This document shows positions 12,125 to 25,034 of a DNA stretch of 64,000 nt, in pieces (within the stretch, counting starts at the first letter, position 1; the number at the start of each line of letters is the position of its first letter). The notes under the pieces are model-generated. The model saw only the letters and a list, made by a program, of their open reading frames with translations. It was not told the origin of the DNA and did not search any database. The stretch is from NCBI GenBank assembly GCA_963580455.1, contig OY756960.1:6944001-7008000 (forward strand), read 5' to 3'. The position numbers and the translations under genes are program-made. This DNA comes from Euonymus europaeus (taxonomy: Eukaryota > Streptophyta > Magnoliopsida > Celastrales > Celastraceae).

Positions 12125-13445
12125 ACTTAGAAAAAAGATTAATAATTGCTCTCAACCTGTTTAATGGCTGTTCTCAACCTGTTTTATAACTATTCTCAAC
12201 ATGTTAGTTATATTCTTAATCTGTAAAACGAACATAAAAAAATAATTTAATAATTATTCTCGACCTGTTTCATAACTATTCTCAATCTGTTTCATAACTA
12301 TTTTCAACCTGTTGGTTACATTCTCAATCAGTAAAATGAACATAGAAAAAATTGTTTAATAATTATTCTTGACATGTTTCATAACTGTTCTCAACCTGTC
12401 AAATGAACTTAGAAAAAATAATATAATAATTGGTTTCCATCAGTTTCTCAATTGTTCTCAACTTGTTTAATAATTGTTCTCAACCTATTGATTACATTAT
12501 CAACCTGTCAAATGAACTTAAAAAAATAATTTAATAATTGTTCTCAACCTGTTTAATAACTCTTCTCAACCTGTTTCATAATTGTTCTCAACATTGCATC
12601 CAATGATTTTTTTTTTAAAAATAGTTATCAGATATCCATCACAACTGTTCACAACTTGATAGACAAGATTCTCAACCTGTTTCACGACTGTTCTCACCCT
12701 GAATCTATAACACCAAACCCACAACATTGCATTAAACGAACTTCAAATAGAAAAGTTCCTAGATATCCATCATTTAAGATACAACAAAAATAAATTAAAT
12801 ACACTTCAATATGCTCACTTGCACGATATATTTTTTAAATCAGCATCAATACTTACTGCATAAAGAATAAGAATGATAAAAACTGTGAATATAAGTATAT
12901 AAATATTAAATGAAGTAACATAAACTAATATAATACATTAACGTACATTAATATGAAATGAAGTTACCTCAACCTGTTTCACAACTATTCTCAACCAACA
13001 AAAAACAAGCAGTTCTGAATTAAGTGAAAATAATCAGTTCTCAACCAATTAAAAACAACAGTTCTCATCCAAGTAAAATTAGTCAATTCTCAATAGAATA
13101 AAATAGATAATTCTCAACTTAGTAAAACAAACAATTCTCAACCAGGTAAAAAATAGTAAGTTCTCAACCAATCAAAACATGCAGTTTTCAACCAAGTCAA
13201 ACACAGGCAGATCTCATCCAATCAAAGTATGCAGTTCTCAACTAAGTCAAAATAAACGGTTCTCAACCTGTCAAAACAAGCACTTCTCAACCAAGTCAAA
13301 ACGGTTAGTTATCTACATAGTCAAAACAGACATTTCTCAACCTAATTAAACAGACATTTCTCAACCAATCAAAACAGACAGTTATCAACCAAATCAACCT
13401 AGTCAAAATAGGAAGTTCTCAACCAAAAATATGTAGCTCTCAACA
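12105..13445 (-). repeat. inverted GGTTGAGAAC array, right arm of MULE A
   Basis: The same units appear in the reverse orientation (gttctcaacc). Type 2 units fill about 12105-12600, then comes the inverted non-array segment (about 12600-12970), then type 1 units (about 12975-13445). The order mirrors the outer part of the left arm, so the array is part of a long inverted repeat. Confidence 0.9.
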
Positions 13446-14005
13446 AACATGTAATTCTACAAACAATGAAAGAGATAAAGAAATTGGGGATTGAGTTCAC
13501 CACATTAGACACCCTAGATTCAAATGTTATTTTCATGAGGTGCAACAAATCACTTCAAAGAACCAAAATTTAAGCTCCCCAAATAAGAGAGGGATTACAC
13601 TGCTTTAAAATTTACAAGAAAGAAGACAAAAATCCCATATGAGATTCAAATACAATAATAAAAAGACAGCCAAGTATAAGTTTCTAGAAGAAAATGAGCA
13701 ACCATTACAGTGCAAAAATGAAATGAAAAGGAAAAAATGGCTCTTCTGGAAAAATGCCCAAGAGAGAAAGCATAACTCGTGGTCCAAGAGTACCTTAGAG
13801 TGCAATTAGTTCGAGTGGCTTGACGAAAATAAGTGAATACCCGAAGTTGACGAAGAACACGATGTTGGAGGACAACGATCTTCAAATTTTCTTTCTAGTG
13901 TGAGAAGAACATGCTAGGCTTGAAAGGGGTGTGGGATGGGTGAGAGATATTTTCTAACCTAATTTCTTATTTTTTAAGATTTTATTTTATTGGGTAAATG
14001 ATTTT
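13446..14005 (-). repeat. right TIR of MULE A, inner part
   Basis: Inverted match to 8350-8924. It stops at the sequence aatgatttt (13997-14005), which recurs at 25185-25193 on the far side of MULE B. The remaining outer 128 bases of this TIR lie at 25194-25321. Confidence 0.75.
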
Positions 14006-14211
14006 GGGTTATTATAACTTTAGCCCCATCTTTTTTTATAATTTCATAACTAACTCTTTTTGCATGTGAAATCCCTTTCATATCCTCAAAGCCCATCCCC
14101 CCTCCCCCCCACAAAATCATTTAACAAATAACAAAAACTTAAAAAATAACAAAATCATGTTTTTCACGCCTTCTTCACGGGTTCTTCTCATTTTTCATTT
14201 TCTTCTACTGC

Positions 14212-14213
<2 letters not shown>

Positions 14214-14241
<28 letters not shown>
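14214..14241. repeat. (CT)14 microsatellite
   Basis: A pure CT dinucleotide run within the left terminal region of MULE B, followed by looser ctctct tracts to about 14370. Pyrimidine tracts of this kind are common in plant 5' leaders. Confidence 0.95.
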
Positions 14242-14242
<1 letters not shown>

Positions 14243-14596
14243 AGCTATAGGAAGAAAAAGAATAAAAAGGAAGAGGAAGAAGGTTGTTATGCTCTTTGTC
14301 ACACTCTCTCTACCGTGCTATCTCACTTTCTGACTCTCTCACCATATTGAGGTACTCTCTCTCTTAATTTCTCTCATATTCTTGTATTTGGTGTCACTTC
14401 CATGTGGATTGACAAATGAAATGAAAGTTTTGAACTTTTAGTAGGAACTAGACTTTATTCTTAGATTCAAGTGATGCAAACGTATCTTTACTTGATTATC
14501 CATTGAAATTGGTTTGTGGGTTTAGTTTTGTAAATATATATGCAGTTATTGAGAATTTAATTTTTTTTAGTTCCTGAGACATACATTTTTTTTCAT

Positions 14597-16180
14597 TGGT
14601 TGAGAATTGGTTTTTATTCAGGTTGAGAACAGAGTAATTGTGAGGTTGATAACCAAAATTTTTGTTAGTAGTTGATAACTGAATTTTATTCCATTGGTTG
14701 AGAAATGTTTGTTTTTACATGGTTGAGAACTGTATTTTTTTATTAGTTGACAACTATCTGTTTTGATTGGTTGAGAACTGTCCATTTTGCCTTGGTTGAG
14801 AAATGCATGTTTTTGATTGAGAACTACCTGTTTTGATTGGTTGAGAACATAATGTTTAGATGTGGTTGAGAACTGTCTGTTTTTATTGGTTGAGAACTGA
14901 CTGTTTAGATGTGGTTAAGAACTGCTTATTTTGATTGGTTGAGAATTGAGTGTTTTGACTTGGTTGAGAAATGTTTGTTTATACTTGGTTGAGAAATTTC
15001 TGTTTTGATTGGTTGAAAACTAAGTGTATTGACTTGGTTGAGAAATGACTATTTTGGCTATGTTGAGAGATGTATGTTTTGAGTGGTTGAGAACAATCGT
15101 TTTCACTTGGTTGAGAAATGCATCTTTTGATTGGTTGAGTACTTTATGTTTTGACAAGGTTTAGAATTGTCTGTTTAGACTTGGTTGAGAACTGAGTGTA
15201 TTGACTTGGTTGAGAAATGACTATTTTGACTATGTTGAGAAATGAATGTTTTAAGTGGTTGAGAACAGACATTTTCACTTGGTTGAGAAATGCATGTTTT
15301 GATTGGTTGAGTACTTTATGTCTTGACTAGGTTGAGAATTTTCTGTTTAGATTTGGTTGAGAACTTACTGTTTTGATTGGTTGAGAAATGACTATTTTAA
15401 CTATGTTGAGAAATGCATGTTTTGAGTGGTTGAGAACATGTTGTTTTCACTTGGTTGAGAAATGGATGTTTTGATTGGTTGAGTACTTTATGTTTTGACT
15501 AGGTTGAGAATTGCATGTTTAGACTTGGTTGAGAACTGACTGTTTTGATTGGTTGAGAACTCACTATTTTGACTTTGTTGAGAACTGTTTGTTTAGACTT
15601 TGTTGAGAATTGTCTGTTTTGATTGGTTGAGAACTCACTGTTTTGACTTTGTTGATGACTACATGTTTAGACTTGGTTGAGAGCTGTATATTTTGACATG
15701 GTTGAGAACTCCCTGTTTTCATTGGTTGAGAACTGCTTGTTTTCACTTGGTTGAGAATTGTCTGTTTTCACTTGGTTGAGAATTGTCTGTTTTCACTTGG
15801 TTGAGAACTGTCTCTTTTGACTAGGTTGAGAACTCTCTATTTTGACTAGGTTGAGAACTGTCTATTTTCGCTTGGTTGAGAACTGTCTATTTTGACTGGT
15901 TGAGAACTTACTGTTTTGATTTTGTTAAGAACTGCCTATTTTCACTTTGTTGAGAACTGCGTGTTTTTGATGGGTTGAGAACTGTCTGTTTTGACTTGGT
16001 TGAGAACTTACTATTTTGATTGGTTGAGAATTGCATGTGTTGAGTGGTTGAGAACTGTCTGTTTTGACTTGGTTGAGAATTAATTGAGTGTGTTTTTCTT
16101 GGTTGAGAAATCATGTGAGCAATATATGTAGGTTGAGAAATGCATTATAATAGGTTGAGAATTGTTTGATATTTGCTTGA
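14597..16180 (+). repeat. GGTTGAGAAC array 5' of the MULE B transposase
   Basis: Several dozen type 1 units of about 22-25 bases (core ggttgagaac or ggttgagaaatg, tail tgtttgttttgactt-like) run up to the coding region on its sense strand. The last diverged units end about 45 bases before the start codon, next to a splice acceptor-like ttatgcag. The array is therefore placed to be a 5' leader or a leader intron. Confidence 0.9.
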
Positions 16181-16223
16181 GAATAGAATATCTGAACCAT
16201 TGTTATGATGTTGCATTATGCAG

Positions 16224-19200
16224 GATGACTGATGTTAGTATATTGGTACACTATTGCGGAGATTGGGAGAAATTGGACATCAATTATCTGTATAAAGGTG
16301 AAAAGAGCAAATGTGTGATTGTTCAAAATGACATTTCATACGAAACGTTATTGGACATTATGTACGGTATTAAAAAGATTGATCGTCTCACACATGAAAT
16401 TCAAATGAAGTATGTTATGAATGCACATGGTCCAATGGAGTCTGTTCATATTGAAGATGATAGTGATGTTAATTTCTTCCTTAGATGTAACATGGATAGA
16501 AGCTTGCCTATGACATATTTATGCATTTCATTTTCAAAGAGAATATGTGTGAATGATTGTGAGATCCCGACCAAAAATATTATGTTTGGTTAAATTTTAA
16601 GTAATAAGTTATTGAAAAATGGGTTCGAAGAGATAACGGACCATTGGAAGTGTATAAGACCCTAAAGGATAGTTTTTGAACTAGGTTCGGTAAATCGGTC
16701 ATAACTTTTAGCACAGATGTCCGTTTGGGGTCCATAATATATCAAATCGAAGCTAAGACCGAGACGGAACTGAAAAATAAGACCACACGCCTAGGAGGTG
16801 TGCCTAGGCGTGTACAGAACCGCCCAGTCCAGTGGCAACAAAGATGGAAATGGTGCATGGGCGCCTAGGCGCACTCCGCCTAGGCGTACTTTCTGTGCAC
16901 GCCCAGCATAGTGCCCAGAACAGCGAGATCAACTTTGAAGTTAAGCCAAATGCGCCTAGGTGCTCCCCGAGCAGTTAAGTACCACTACGCGACCAGAAAA
17001 TACATTTTTCTTGGTGAAGCGTGATTCTAGTTTGAGAGAGAGAGAAAATTAGAGAGATAAAGTGAGGTTTTGAGAGATTATTGAAGATTTGGAGTTTGGA
17101 TTGAAGATTTAAACAAGATTTGGAGGAGATTTCCAAGATTCAAGTAAGTTTTCTAGTTTTGTAAAATCTATGGTTTTTCTAGATTTCGTTTGATTTGGTA
17201 ATAGATGGAATGTAGGGCTTAGATATGTTGATTCTAGGGTTATTTATGATTGTTTTACTAGGTTTGATCATTGGTTTAGGTTGAGTTTTGAATTGGGTGG
17301 AGTTTGGAGGATTTGGTGAAATCCTAGAGAGAGAAGGTATGTCTCTCTTGATTTATGATTAAATTCATGTTGTTATGGTATATGGATGTTATTGATATGA
17401 GCATATGGGATTGGTTGGTTGAAATTGATAGGTTGAGAGAAAAGCTCGAAACCCTAGTTTTGGGAATTTGAGTTGGTAAGCTTTTGCTTGGGTAATGAGG
17501 TAGGGATTCTTAACCCATTTTCTATCGTATTGTTTTTCTCTAAAGAGCGGTTGAAATTCTTCATTGGTCTTTATTATTTGTGTTCTTGCCTAAATTGTTC
17601 CTTAGGAAGAACGAACCTTCTTGTTGATTATTGATGAATTTGCATACCCTTTGAATGCTTAATCATCTATTAGGCATGATAAACCTCGTTCATACATCAT
17701 GTAGTTATGTATATATATAGGATTGTTATATATACGAGCTTATTTTGCATGACATTATTGGACATGAATTATAGATGCATTGGGTCTACGAGTATGGACT
17801 CGTAGTATCCTTAGGTTATATTTTTGTGATGATGTTGGATACTGAATGGGCACATTGTTGCCGGAATCGGGATTTCCATTATGTAGGTGCACCTATAGTC
17901 GTTCCGGGGTAAAGTGCAAGGGTTTCAATGATTTTACGGAATATTCGTTGCCTGGTGCCAGGCGCTGTAGGGTGTAGCCCGAGGTTATGCATTGTTGTGA
18001 CATTTTAGGATGTCATGTTGCTGCATTGAGCTTGTTTCAATATTCAGCCTTTACATTCTTTATGATTCATTTTATTTTCCCTACTGAGCCTCCTGCTCAC
18101 CCTATTCCTTTTATGTATCCTTCGGGTAAGTCTGGTGCTGAGAACCATGCTGCAGATCAGTAGGAGGCGGCGTGACATGGAAGGCCACCTAGGAGCACTA
18201 GGATTTGTATTTGTTTGTTTGAGAACCTTGGTTATAAATTAAGTACATATAGTACTTTAATTGGTTGACTATCATGTTGCTTAAATACCTTTTCAGTATG
18301 TTGGATGAATGGTCGGGAGGTATGCCGTGTGATCGGGACTCCCGTACCTGGATAGTGGACCTTGGGTCCGGATTGATAGACTTTGATAGTCTTTGATGAT
18401 ATTATTGATATGAATATGTTGTGCTTATTGATTGCATGTGATTAGAAGGCCTGAGGCCCTGCCTAGTGTGTGAATGTGGATAGATGGCCAGAGGCCCTGT
18501 TAGGCTGCGGAACTTCTCTGATTATTATTGATTATCTTTCACGTGCTAAGTGAGATGTGACTCCAGGTTGGCACCCTCTGATATACGGGGAGGTGCTGTC
18601 GGATTTCTGTTAGAATCCGGGGTTAGGTTGGCGTGTGGTGAGGTCCTTAGTGATGGGGCACACGCCTAAAGTGGCGCTCCTAGCTCAGTGCGTGAATTCC
18701 GGGTCAGGGCGTCACAATGATAATGATTTTAATTTTACAAGTTTGGATAATGATGACGATTTCATGAGTACTGCTGGATTATATTCAGATTTTCAAGGAA
18801 TTGGGTTAAGCAGAAACAATGACATTATGACATTGACTATGGCACTCCCAATCCTCATTTCGAACACACACATATTGATGATGATGATGATGATCCACCT
18901 ATACATGTGGAAGCAAATGCAACTCTTAATTCGGGGGTTAATGTTCGTAGTAATGCTAGCTTAAGTTCAATTGGCAACTCACAAATTCTTTCCAACAAAA
19001 ACTCTAGCAATGCATCTAATGACTCACTTAGGATATTGGTTGTTGGAGAGCTGTTTGTGAACATGAAGTCTTTGCTGGAATGGGTGTCAATGTATGTGTT
19101 GGAGTTACACTTTTAATTTAAAGTTGCTAGGTCGACCAAGTGTTTATTTATGGTTAGTTGCTTGGTGAGTGAGTGCAAGTGGTGGCTTTGAGCAACTAGG

Positions 19201-20740
19201 GTGAAAGATACTGATTTCTTCACTATCAAGGTGTTTCACAACACACACATCTCCTCTTCTTGCTTTACACATGATAGTCATTGGCAAGCATCAAGTTGGG
19301 TCGTTGGTCAATGCATCAAATCAAAATACGAAGGGGTTGGATGCATTTATAGGCCAAAAGGACATCGTCTAGGATTGGCAGAGATTGTATGGAGTGTCAA
19401 TAAATTATGGCAAAACTTGAAGAGCGAGATAGCCATGGATTCTATATGTGGTTCGCCAGAAGCATCTTATGCTGATTTACCTTTTTTTTTGCACAACTGC
19501 GGTCCAAGAATCAAGGTTCAGTGACACATCTTGGGTATGACTCTCAGAACAGGTTTAAATATCTATTTAAGGCTCTTGGTCCATGCTTAGCATGTTTCAT
19601 TCGTCTATAAGCCCTTTTATTTGTGTTGATGAAACTCACTTGAAAGACAAATATCTCGGGACTTTATTTGTTGTAATATGTTTGGATGGTAACAATCAAG
19701 TGTATCCATTAGCCTTTAGAGTTGGTGACTCAGAAAATGATGTTTCATGGAATTGGTTTTTCGAAAAATTGTGTGGGGCTATTGAGAATGTACAGTCTCA
19801 TGTTATTATATCTGATAGGAATAAAAGCATTGAGAAAGGTGTGCGTAATATTTTTTCAAAAGCATTGCATGGTTCATGTATGTATCACATCAGTCAAAAC
19901 TTGAAGGCGAAGAAGTTTCTAGAAGTTTTGATTCCTCTTTTTCTTTAAGCTGCAAAGTTGTACCAAGAAAGAGACTTTCTTTCTATTATGAATCAAATAC
20001 GCTGCTTCAATCAAGGGAGAGTCTACACATACCTAGCGGAAGCTGGGTTTCAGAAATGAACTAGGGCATATTTTCCAAGAAATCGATATAATGTAATGAC
20101 TACAAATATTGCTGAGTGTTTAAATGGCATCCTACGCGATGCTCGATCTCTTCCCATAACAAAATTGATAGAGCATCTTGTACAGTTACTGCAACGTTGG
20201 TTCCATGATCGTCGTGTGGCTGCTGTGGCAATGAGTACCGAGCTAACAAGTTATTACAAGAAGATTGCAGATGCTCGTCGTGAGAAGGCAAGATATTGCA
20301 CTGTCGAATCGATTGCTATCAATGAGTTTTATGTGAGGGATGGTGATAATGGTGGACAGGTTGATTTGGTAAACAAGCATTGTTCATGCAAGGTTTTTGA
20401 TATTGACCAGATGTCTTGTGTCCATGCATCTGCCGCCTATAGATTCAGAAATTTGTCAACAACAACTTATACGTCTCATTACTACACTACAGAGATATTG
20501 GTACTTGCATATGCTCAACCAATTTTTCCAATATTGTCTACCGATGGTTATGATGTGGGAGAAAAGCATGTAGTTGTCTTACCTCCAGCAACTCGACGTC
20601 CTTCTGGGAGGCCAAAGAGGCAAAGAATTCCATCGACGGGAGAGACATAACCACTTAGAATATCCAGCCATTGCAAGAAGCGTGGACACAATCGTCAAAC
20701 TTGCACGGAGCCTATATCATTGGGACCTAATACATCCGCA
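16224..20740 (+). pseudogene. MURA-type Mutator-like transposase of MULE B, broken
   Basis: Pieces in family order are: PB1-like N-terminal domain (16224-16593); acidic linker (18720-19100) with a run of Asp; MuDR DNA-binding region (19130-19520, contains YEGVGCIYRPKGHR); catalytic domain (19583-19948, first Asp in VDETHLKDKYLG, second in ISDRNKSIEKG, then HGSCMYHISQN); SWIM finger CSCKVFDIDQMSCVHA and basic tail (20096-20650). A CCHC knuckle CKKRGHNRQTC follows in another frame at about 20670-20705. The start ATG follows ttatgcagg. An LTR-like insertion separates the first two pieces, and several frame changes lie at 19100-20100. It was probably once able to mobilise its family, and is not intact here. 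Confidence 0.85.
16613..18716. mobile_element. LTR-like insertion (possible solo LTR) in the MULE B transposase
   Basis: This ~2.1-kb segment interrupts the transposase between its N-terminal domain and acidic linker and has no supported coding sequence. It begins tgaaaaatgggttcgaag and ends gggtcagggcgtcaca, so TG...CA ends are possible. Long plant gypsy LTRs often end in a similar GGCGTCACA-type string. The candidate 5-bp flanks (gttat / atgat) do not match well, so the boundaries are approximate. It contains a TATA-like tatatatatagg near 17710 and a cluster of cctagg palindromes at 16790-16970. Confidence 0.55.
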
Positions 20741-21069
20741 CCATAATGATCTAAAGTATTATTTGTACATTAATGTTCTATATTGGTTTATGCAACTTCA
20801 TTTCATATTTTTATACTTATATTCACAATTGTTATTATTCTGAATGTATTGTGCTGTGGAGTATTGATACTGATGTGAAAAATATGTCATGGAAGTGCAA
20901 GAGGGAAAGTGCGAGTGAGCATTGAAGTGCATATGATTTATTTATTTTTATCTTTATGATGGATATATGAGAAAATGTTTTCAAGTTATTTTGATGCAAT
21001 GTGTTGGATTCGTTGTTATACATTCAGCTGTTATGGATATGTGAGAACTATCTGTTTATGTTTATTTGA
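20741..21069 (+). other. 3' flank of the MULE B transposase
   Basis: A non-coding segment follows the zinc knuckle. Diverged copies of it occur twice in the left arm of MULE A and once, inverted, in the right arm. It lies between coding region and array, as a 3' UTR would. Confidence 0.5.
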
Positions 21070-21745
21070 CAGGTTGAGAACTGTTGGAAACAGATTGAGA
21101 ATATAACCAACAGGTTGATAATGGTTGTGAACAGGTTGAGAACAACTATTGAACAAGTTGATAATATAACAAACAGGGTTAACACTAATTATGATTTTAA
21201 CTTGGTTGAGAATATAACCAACATGTTGAGAACCGTTGTGAACAGGTTGAGAACAACTATTGAGTAAGTTGAGAATATAACAAACAGGGTTAACAATAGT
21301 TATGGTTTTAACTTGGTTGATAATATAACCAAGAGGTTGAGAACAATTATTGAATAGTTTGAGAACAGATTGAGAACTGTGGTTAACAAATGGAGAACAG
21401 TTGAAAAAGGTTGAGAACAATTATTGAACAAGTTGAGAACAATTGAAAACAGGTTGAAAATATAACCAACAGGTTGAGAACAACTATTGAGCATGTTAAG
21501 AATATAACAAACAGGTTAACGATAGTTATAGTTTTAACTTGGTTGAGAATATAACCAACAGGTTGAGAACAATTATTAAACAGATTAAGAACAGTTGAAA
21601 ACAAGTTGAGAATATAATTTACAGTTTGAGATTATAACCAACAGGTTGAGAACAATTGTTGAACAGATTGATAACAATTATTGAACAAGTTGAGAACAAT
21701 TGAGAATAAAACCAACAAGTTGAGAATAGTTACTGAACAGGTTAC
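21070..21745 (+). repeat. GGTTGAGAAC array 3' of the MULE B transposase
   Basis: Type 2 units (aggttgagaacaattattgaac and variants, including aggttgagaatataaccaac) continue on the transposase sense strand. The array fills the space between the plus-strand transposase and the minus-strand ULP remnant. Confidence 0.9.
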
Positions 21746-21763
21746 TCAAAAAAATTCGGCAGC

Positions 21764-22384
21764 ATCTCCTCATATATCGGAGAGTGCCAACTTGTACCAA
21801 ATACACAATAATCATATGAAGGTCTCATGCCATCAAACAACATCAAAACCATAATTGTTAGGCAGTGCCTCAGGTCATCTATCAACATGCAATAATATCA
21901 TAAAAGTTTAATACATATAACATGTTTTCATAATTAAAAACAAAATGAACAATAGTATACAAGCTATCAAAATCTAAATTCCTTTTTAAAACACTCAATT
22001 GTAAAAAATTTCCTATAGAAGGGCATGTCATGTATCTTTAGCTATGAAAGTGGGACATTTGAACTAAACATTTTGATGAACTTTATGTAATTGATGCATC
22101 AACACCTGATGGACAATCTGAGGAGCCCACTGAATCTCTGCAACATCTAGAAAATGTCCAAAACAGGATGCCCTAAAAGCCTCTAGCTCATCATCTTCCA
22201 GCTTTAATTTAATTGTATTCATACCTTGTGCGAGTCTATATCGGCTAATAACCTTGGATGGGAATCTACCCCTCGCGAGAATTGTGAAATCCATAGTATA
22301 CAAATTCTGCACACAAGAATAGTGAGCATAAGGCACAATTAGTTTAGGGAATGAAAGGGAAGACAATATAGTTCCACAATTCAA
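21764..22384 (-). pseudogene. ULP/DUF1985-type remnant of MULE B
   Basis: The minus-strand piece 22300-22064 contains LEAFRASCFGHFLDVAEIQW. It resembles the DUF1985 region found upstream of Ulp1-like peptidase domains in plant MULE-borne genes, and it aligns with LEIFRRTCFGIFMDVGEISF in the ULP gene of MULE C (about 26570-26640). A second open stretch (21905-21764, LFDGMRPSYDYCVFG) runs toward the array. The peptidase domain itself is not found, so the gene is truncated. Confidence 0.6.
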
Positions 22385-25034
22385 TAATCAAATTACATGT
22401 TAGCATAATTATATTTACTTTCTACATAAGAATTATATATATTTTCCTTTCAAATAAAAAATTCAAAAAGGTTTCCCCATAAAAATTTATATGCCCAATT
22501 GTAAAAACAAAAATTAATGGGAAGAGATTTCCAACAAAGAGAAATCTAAACTGCTTGCAATAACATTAATCCACAGGGCTAATTCTCCTCTCTATATTCA
22601 CGACATACATAATACCATGGAAACTCTCAAGATTTCACATTGGCACAAATTGACTTGGACCAAAAGGAATAGTTTAATCTATCATGCTAGTTCATCTAAT
22701 ATAGGATTTTAGACCAAAATAGATGGAATAAAAAAGGAATAAAACATGTTAGGCTTGGTCTGAATATCAACAAAAAAAAATGAGATTTGATCTTGATTAC
22801 TGCCATATTAGATTAAAGATGTAAAGCAATGCAAAACAATATGAAGCAATTCAAAGTTCCTTACATGCCCAAATCCTATTTCAGAAAAGAGTGCAATTCT
22901 CTAGACTAAACCAACACTAACAATCTCTCAACAAGACCAATGTGCAAGATGTACTGATACAAAACTCTAGGGATATGCTTAGCATTTTATAAACAAGTCT
23001 ATCAGAGACAAGAAAAATCTCCAATCTAGTGTTACTGCAGCAGTCTACCACCAACCAGCACAAGTTGCTAAAAAAACTCCACACTAATAGCCTATAAAAA
23101 CTGCACACTAATAGCCCATAAAAACTGCACACCAAAACTGCCTAATAGAATACACAAGATGCTCAAAAACTGCACAACAAAAAACCATATAATCTAAAAA
23201 TTGCACACTAATAGCCCATAAAAACTGTACACTAATAATCCATAAAAATTGCACACCAAAATTGCATAATAGAAAGACCAAGCTAAAAAGCCAACATCAC
23301 AGCAAAGCTGCTCAAAATTGTGACCACACAGCCAACCAAATTGTCGAGCTGCAATAAGAGAACAAGAATAAAAATCCTTGAGCTTACTCCACCCTCCTAC
23401 TTTCGGCAACCAAACCACCACCACCAGCCACCAAACTAACCCAAACAAACAAAACTCGAGCACCTTTGAACAACAAAACCTCCATGCTAGAAAAAGAAAA
23501 CTTGAAGAAGCCAACCACCCCATAACAAAACCAATTGAGCAAAGCTTCTTAAATAAAAGCAAGCAGAAAATTGGATATAAATAAATAGCGATTCAAATAA
23601 CATTACAGCTGAAAAACAAGTGTTTTGGTAGAGAAAAATAAGGTTTGTTAATGACCACTTTCCAATAATGAAGAAAGAATAGGATGCTTGTCAAGAAGAG
23701 GAGTTGTAAATGATTGAAGTTTCCCATTACCTCAATCAATCTCTCATGTTAAATTCTTGATCATCTAGTGATCATTTGAACTATATATGTGTGCAATGTA
23801 GTATCTGAAGCTTGCATAACAATAAAAATCTAGTATTGACTAAGGAAAGATGGTGCTGGGGTGCCACTAAGGTGAATGTTATTGAACCTTCTTATGCAAA
23901 CGTTAAAAGTCATGCAAAGAACTCTCAAATGGGAAAGGACAAGGGCATTACTTCTATGTCCCTTGCTATTGTAAAACCCTAACAGGGGGTGATGAACTTA
24001 ATGTGGGGCCTACACACTTGGAACAGCCTTGCTAAGAGTCTGCACAGGCCTAGGGTAGCTTTTGATATCTTTTTTTCTTTGGATGTTTTAAAACACATGT
24101 TGCCGATTCGAGCATGCACAGTGCCAATATAATGACCTGGCCCAGTAATTACTGTGGCATAGGCTCAGCCCATGGGCCACTACCCCCAATCCATCTGGCC
24201 CCGCAGGCGCCCAGGTTGTTAGTGTGAGGTTCAACGGAGTCGAACCAAAATCAAACATAACATACCAAAATCAAACCATAACCCAACCAGTATACAAACA
24301 AAATCAAACATAACATACCAAAATTGGAACCAATCCAATTCAAAATTAAAATAACCAGTCTAAGGAGAAAATCTGTGTACAGGTAAAAAAAATTAAATAC
24401 CAACCTTTTGCAAGCTTGATGGAGATGGTGCTCTTCTGTTAAAGTGTTGCTTTCAACTACCTTCAACTGGGCAAAATCTGATGATTGACACACCAACCAT
24501 GGGCCAGCCCTTTGACCAACCTCCAATACAAGATTGAGAGTTGCCCAACTTCGATCGATAGAAAGCGTAAAAGAACGTACTTTAGTATGAGGAGCCTTTG
24601 GGAAAGGAATTGGCGATCACTGGCTCTTGCAAATAATTACATCAATTGTTGGAGAAGGGCTCGAACCCCCTACTCAGTGGAATCCTTTAAATACTTGAAG
24701 TGAAGGGGGCTATGCCCTCGAAAGGCTAGTTATAAGCTTGCTCCTACTCTTATATGGGATTCCATTTCGCTTCCAACTCAGATAGTGATGGGAAGTAGTA
24801 CTTCAATCAAGCTTGGAGGCTATAAAATACTTGTAGCAAGAATGAGCTGCTGATGTTAAAGTTCTTGGTCCAGACAATCACGATAGAAAAACGATTTTCT
24901 CTTACCACCAGAACGGGGGACGACGTTGATATCATTGGTGTCGTGAAATCGTAAAGAAGCATATGTTGAGAGAGGGAGAGGAAGCGTAGGTTGAGAGAGG
25001 AAGATCTGTGCGTAGGTAACCTAATTTTAGTTTT
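22385..25034. other. non-coding remainder of MULE B
   Basis: About 2.6 kb without a supported gene and, unlike the other side, without a GGTTGAG array. It holds local duplications (23080-23275; aaaatcaaacataacatacc at about 24248 and 24300) and leads into the right TIR at about 25035-25184. Short open frames at 22917-23562 and 24251-24703 have low-complexity translations and no recognisable domain. Confidence 0.5.
23080..23275. repeat. tandem repeat with cactaatagcccataaaaactg units
   Basis: The phrase actaatagcccataaaaact recurs, and a block of about 120 bases ending in gcacaccaaaa(c/t)tgc is present twice (about 23080-23150 and 23205-23270). It is a local duplication of unknown role. Confidence 0.7.

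Noticed and set aside
15564..16114. Minus-strand frames rich in Ser, Gln, Asn and Lys inside the array
   Set aside because: They are translations of the minisatellite (ctcaacc units) and would be open in any frame lacking stops.
8925..16180. CRISPR-like pattern of short repeats with variable spacers
   Set aside because: Units are contiguous, diverged tandem copies with related 'spacers', occur in plant transposons, and lack any cas gene.
24655..24690. tRNA-like B box (complement ggttcgagccc) near 24670
   Set aside because: No matching A box at a suitable distance and no cloverleaf could be formed; at most a SINE relic.
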